A stretch of DNA of 47,351 nucleotides, taken from a virus. This document shows, piece by piece, positions 46,006 to 47,351 of the stretch. The notes below the pieces were generated by a model, which ran no database searches, was not told the origin of the DNA, and saw nothing but the letters and a program-made list of their open reading frames with translations. The stretch is taken from positions 1 to 47,351 of the IMG/VR virus record IMGVR_UViG_3300037261_000019. One strand, 5' to 3'. Every line of letters starts with the position of its first letter. Positions within the stretch are counted from its first letter, which is position 1. Both the position numbers and the translations under genes were made by a program.

Positions 46006-46171
46006 GTAGATACACCTCCAAGTCTGTCGCCATAGAGTGAGGCTTGTCCTTGGAAACAGAACAACCCATTGCCCACCAGCTAAATACTGTGGACGAGCCG
46101 TCTGCAAGGGTGAGTTGCTGCCAGCATATCTTGCACCATTTGATAGGCGGTGGCTCACACTGACTTGGCAT
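45968..46171 (-). CDS. Small C2CH zinc protein, ELExY family (member 9)
   Basis: 67 aa: W-C-K-I-C near residues 12-16, G-C-S-V mid-way, and P-H-S-M-A-T-D-L-E-V-Y toward the C-terminus. E-L-E appears as D-L-E. It overlaps member 10 by 17 nt at its start and member 8 by 38 nt at its end. GGAG lies 4 nt before the ATG. Confidence 0.72.
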   Translation of the reverse strand: MPSQCEPPPIKWCKICWQQLTLADGSSTVFSWWAMGCSVSKDKPHSMATDLEVYLHGALQEVRSDIG

Positions 46172-46355
46172 AGGTCTCCAGCTCCGTCTCTGGTTCGTGG
46201 TATCCGCCGCGAGGTGCCGAGCCTATGGGAGGGCATCCGTATAAATACTCTCCATCCTTGGGATTGATAAGCTCCCAGAACTTCCACTCACTTCCACCAC
46301 CAGCGGTCTTTTCTTGGATATCGCGCTTGCATTTACGACACACTGAGATACGCAT
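46155..46355 (-). CDS. Small C2CH zinc protein, ELExY family (member 10)
   Basis: 66 aa from ATG 46355 (GTG 46361 is an alternative two codons upstream). V-C-R-K-C at residues 5-9, Y-G-C-P-P in the middle and Y-H-E-P-E-T-E-L-E-T-Y near the end. First gene of the array, 15 bp after the metallopeptidase stop, so it is probably cotranscribed with MoxR and the metallopeptidase. Confidence 0.75.
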   Translation of the reverse strand: MRISVCRKCKRDIQEKTAGGGSEWKFWELINPKDGEYLYGCPPIGSAPRGGYHEPETELETYAKSV

Positions 46356-46370
46356 GGTCACAGTCCCGTC

Positions 46371-47351
46371 TCAGTCCCTAATCTGGATTGTCTTGGCGTA
46401 GGCAGGTCCATCCTGGTTGGTGTTCCCGATGATGCCTACGATTACCTTCATCCGCTGCGGCTCAGGGCCCCAGCCAGTGTAGCCATCTGTAAGCACGATG
46501 CAGACATCGACGTTGAGCTTATCGCAGGCATCGACGCCCTTGGACATATCGGTGCCACCACCACCGGGCAGAGTACCGATGCTCTTAGCATCCCATACCT
46601 GCTTGACGGAGTGGACATCCCAGTCGACTGCAAGGATGGTCGTGGGAACACGGCCCGCCGCAAAGTCGATGACGCCACGGACCTCGGCAAGACACTCAGC
46701 AAGTTCCTTTGTGCCCATCGAACCAGAGGTATCAATCACGATACCAGTCGTGATGACTGGCGACGTGGTAGCCGGGAAGATTAGGTCTCCTTGGCCATGA
46801 CGCCTGCGGTTCTGTCGGCGGTACGTGTAGTCGTCGGGTCCAGAGCAGGAGGCGATTGCCTGCTTGACTACGGCAGTCAATTCCTTGCGCCAATCCACTT
46901 TCGGGTGTAAGAGTTCTTCGGCCCAACGGTCCAGGCCACCCGTACCCTCACCACGTTCCTTCGATGCCAGGACGTCCTCGGCCACCTTGCGCCGAAGGAT
47001 GTCCTTCTCAAGCTCACCGATGCCAGCGGGGCCATCCTCCTTCTCCTTGTCACCGTTGCCCGCAACTGTACCGCATTGCGGGTCCGTGACTTCATTACCC
47101 TTGCCGGTGCCCGCTTGGCCCGGCTGGAGGATGGTTACCTTGTGAGTAGGCATCCCGTTGTAGTACGTCTCAGCTGTGAGCCATTCTTTCTGGCCCAAGG
47201 CTTCAGGATAAACGCCTCCCGCCGGTAATTCAATCTTTTCTTTGCGCAGGTCGTCGTTGATTTCAGCGTCGGCCGCAACATTCCACGCCCTTGCGTCGGC
47301 ACCTGATGGCATGCGCTGCAGGTGATTTCGGATGACGTGGTGACACTCGTG
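46371..47351 (-). CDS. VWA-domain metallopeptidase, C-terminal part (starts at 346 across the junction)
   Basis: This holds residues 74-399 of the gene that begins at GTG 346 on the circular map (the repeated 127 bp is shared). The von Willebrand A domain shows the metal-ion-dependent adhesion motif D-T-S-G-S (about residues 280-284) in G-I-V-I-D-T-S-G-S-M-G, then a later G-G-G-G-T-D-M and V-C-I-V-L-T-D-G. A Gly- and Lys-rich linker near residues 150-180 separates it from the HEXXH domain. It is the MoxR partner in this operon. Confidence 0.85.
   Translation of the reverse strand, partial: HECHHVIRNHLQRMPSGADARAWNVAADAEINDDLRKEKIELPAGGVYPEALGQKEWLTAETYYNGMPTHKVTILQPGQAGTGKGNEVTDPQCGTVAGNGDKEKEDGPAGIGELEKDILRRKVAEDVLASKERGEGTGGLDRWAEELLHPKVDWRKELTAVVKQAIASCSGPDDYTYRRQNRRRHGQGDLIFPATTSPVITTGIVIDTSGSMGTKELAECLAEVRGVIDFAAGRVPTTILAVDWDVHSVKQVWDAKSIGTLPGGGGTDMSKGVDACDKLNVDVCIVLTDGYTGWGPEPQRMKVIVGIIGNTNQDGPAYAKTIQIRD
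47225..47351. repeat. Terminal direct repeat, right copy (circular overlap)
   Basis: Identical to 1-127. Trimming one copy gives a 47224-bp circle in which the metallopeptidase gene reads through without a break. Confidence 0.95.

Noticed and set aside
45751-46287. 178-aa form of member 8
   Set aside because: The extra 94 residues cover members 9 and 10 in another frame; the ATG at 46005 has GGAGG.

Overview
The window is a complete tailed-phage (Caudoviricetes) genome cut open as a linear contig. Bases 1-127 are repeated exactly at 47225-47351, so the true molecule is a circle, or a circularly permuted or unresolved-end genome, of 47224 bp. One gene, a VWA/HEXXH metallopeptidase, is split by the cut. 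The moderately GC-rich DNA, many GTG starts, TTGACA/TANNNT promoters, a collagen-like fibre, a NlpC/P60 lysin and many tiny zinc-ribbon proteins fit a phage of an actinobacterium; the host is inferred, not shown. No integrase, repressor or DNA polymerase is visible, which points to a lytic phage that borrows the host polymerase. No tape-measure gene follows the capsid gene, and a 2515-residue protein sits between portal and capsid. That order fits a short-tailed (podovirus-like) virion with internal ejection proteins.

Layout. (1) 5266-6076 is a non-coding control region with a strong rightward promoter, repeated CCTAAG motifs and a 14-bp palindrome. (2) 6077-32294, plus strand, is the late operon: TerL, portal, a small Pro/Ala-rich protein, the 2515-aa protein, a 527-aa protein, a second promoter of the same type at 19255, scaffold candidate, major capsid protein, decoration and connector candidates, a 740-aa tail protein, a collagen-like fibre, a GT4 glycosyltransferase, a LamG-like protein, and membrane proteins that may be holins. 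It ends at a cluster of hairpins facing a converging operon. (3) 42413 down to 32343, minus strand, is the DNA-metabolism operon: zinc proteins, a RecB-like nuclease, a second PD-(D/E)XK nuclease, a primase-helicase, a ClpP-like protease, an ImmA/IrrE-like metallopeptidase, an endonuclease VII-like nuclease, a methyltransferase, a 5'-nucleotidase-like HAD protein and a MazZ-like dNTP hydrolase. (4) 42658-43389, plus strand, is an isolated NlpC/P60 lysin gene. (5) A second leftward operon starts near 5265, runs through position 1, crosses the junction and continues from 47224 to 43373. It carries chains of 37-57 aa genes, a compact tRNA-like gene, a MoxR AAA+ ATPase with its VWA metallopeptidase partner, and a tandem family of small zinc proteins.

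Two features stand out as possibly undescribed. First, ten small proteins (nine at 43373-46355, one at 40297-40518) share an N-terminal CxxC, usually a third Cys, and a C-terminal H-x-P-x-x-E-[LF]-E-x-Y signature, yet are otherwise very divergent. Second, a conserved 30-nt core occurs three times at 38831-39815. Two copies sit inside perfect 10-12 bp stems whose sequences differ but still pair, and these two flank a 272-aa gene of unknown function.

Genes are packed tightly: TAATG, TAGTG and ATGA stop/start overlaps recur, and several real genes are below 60 codons.
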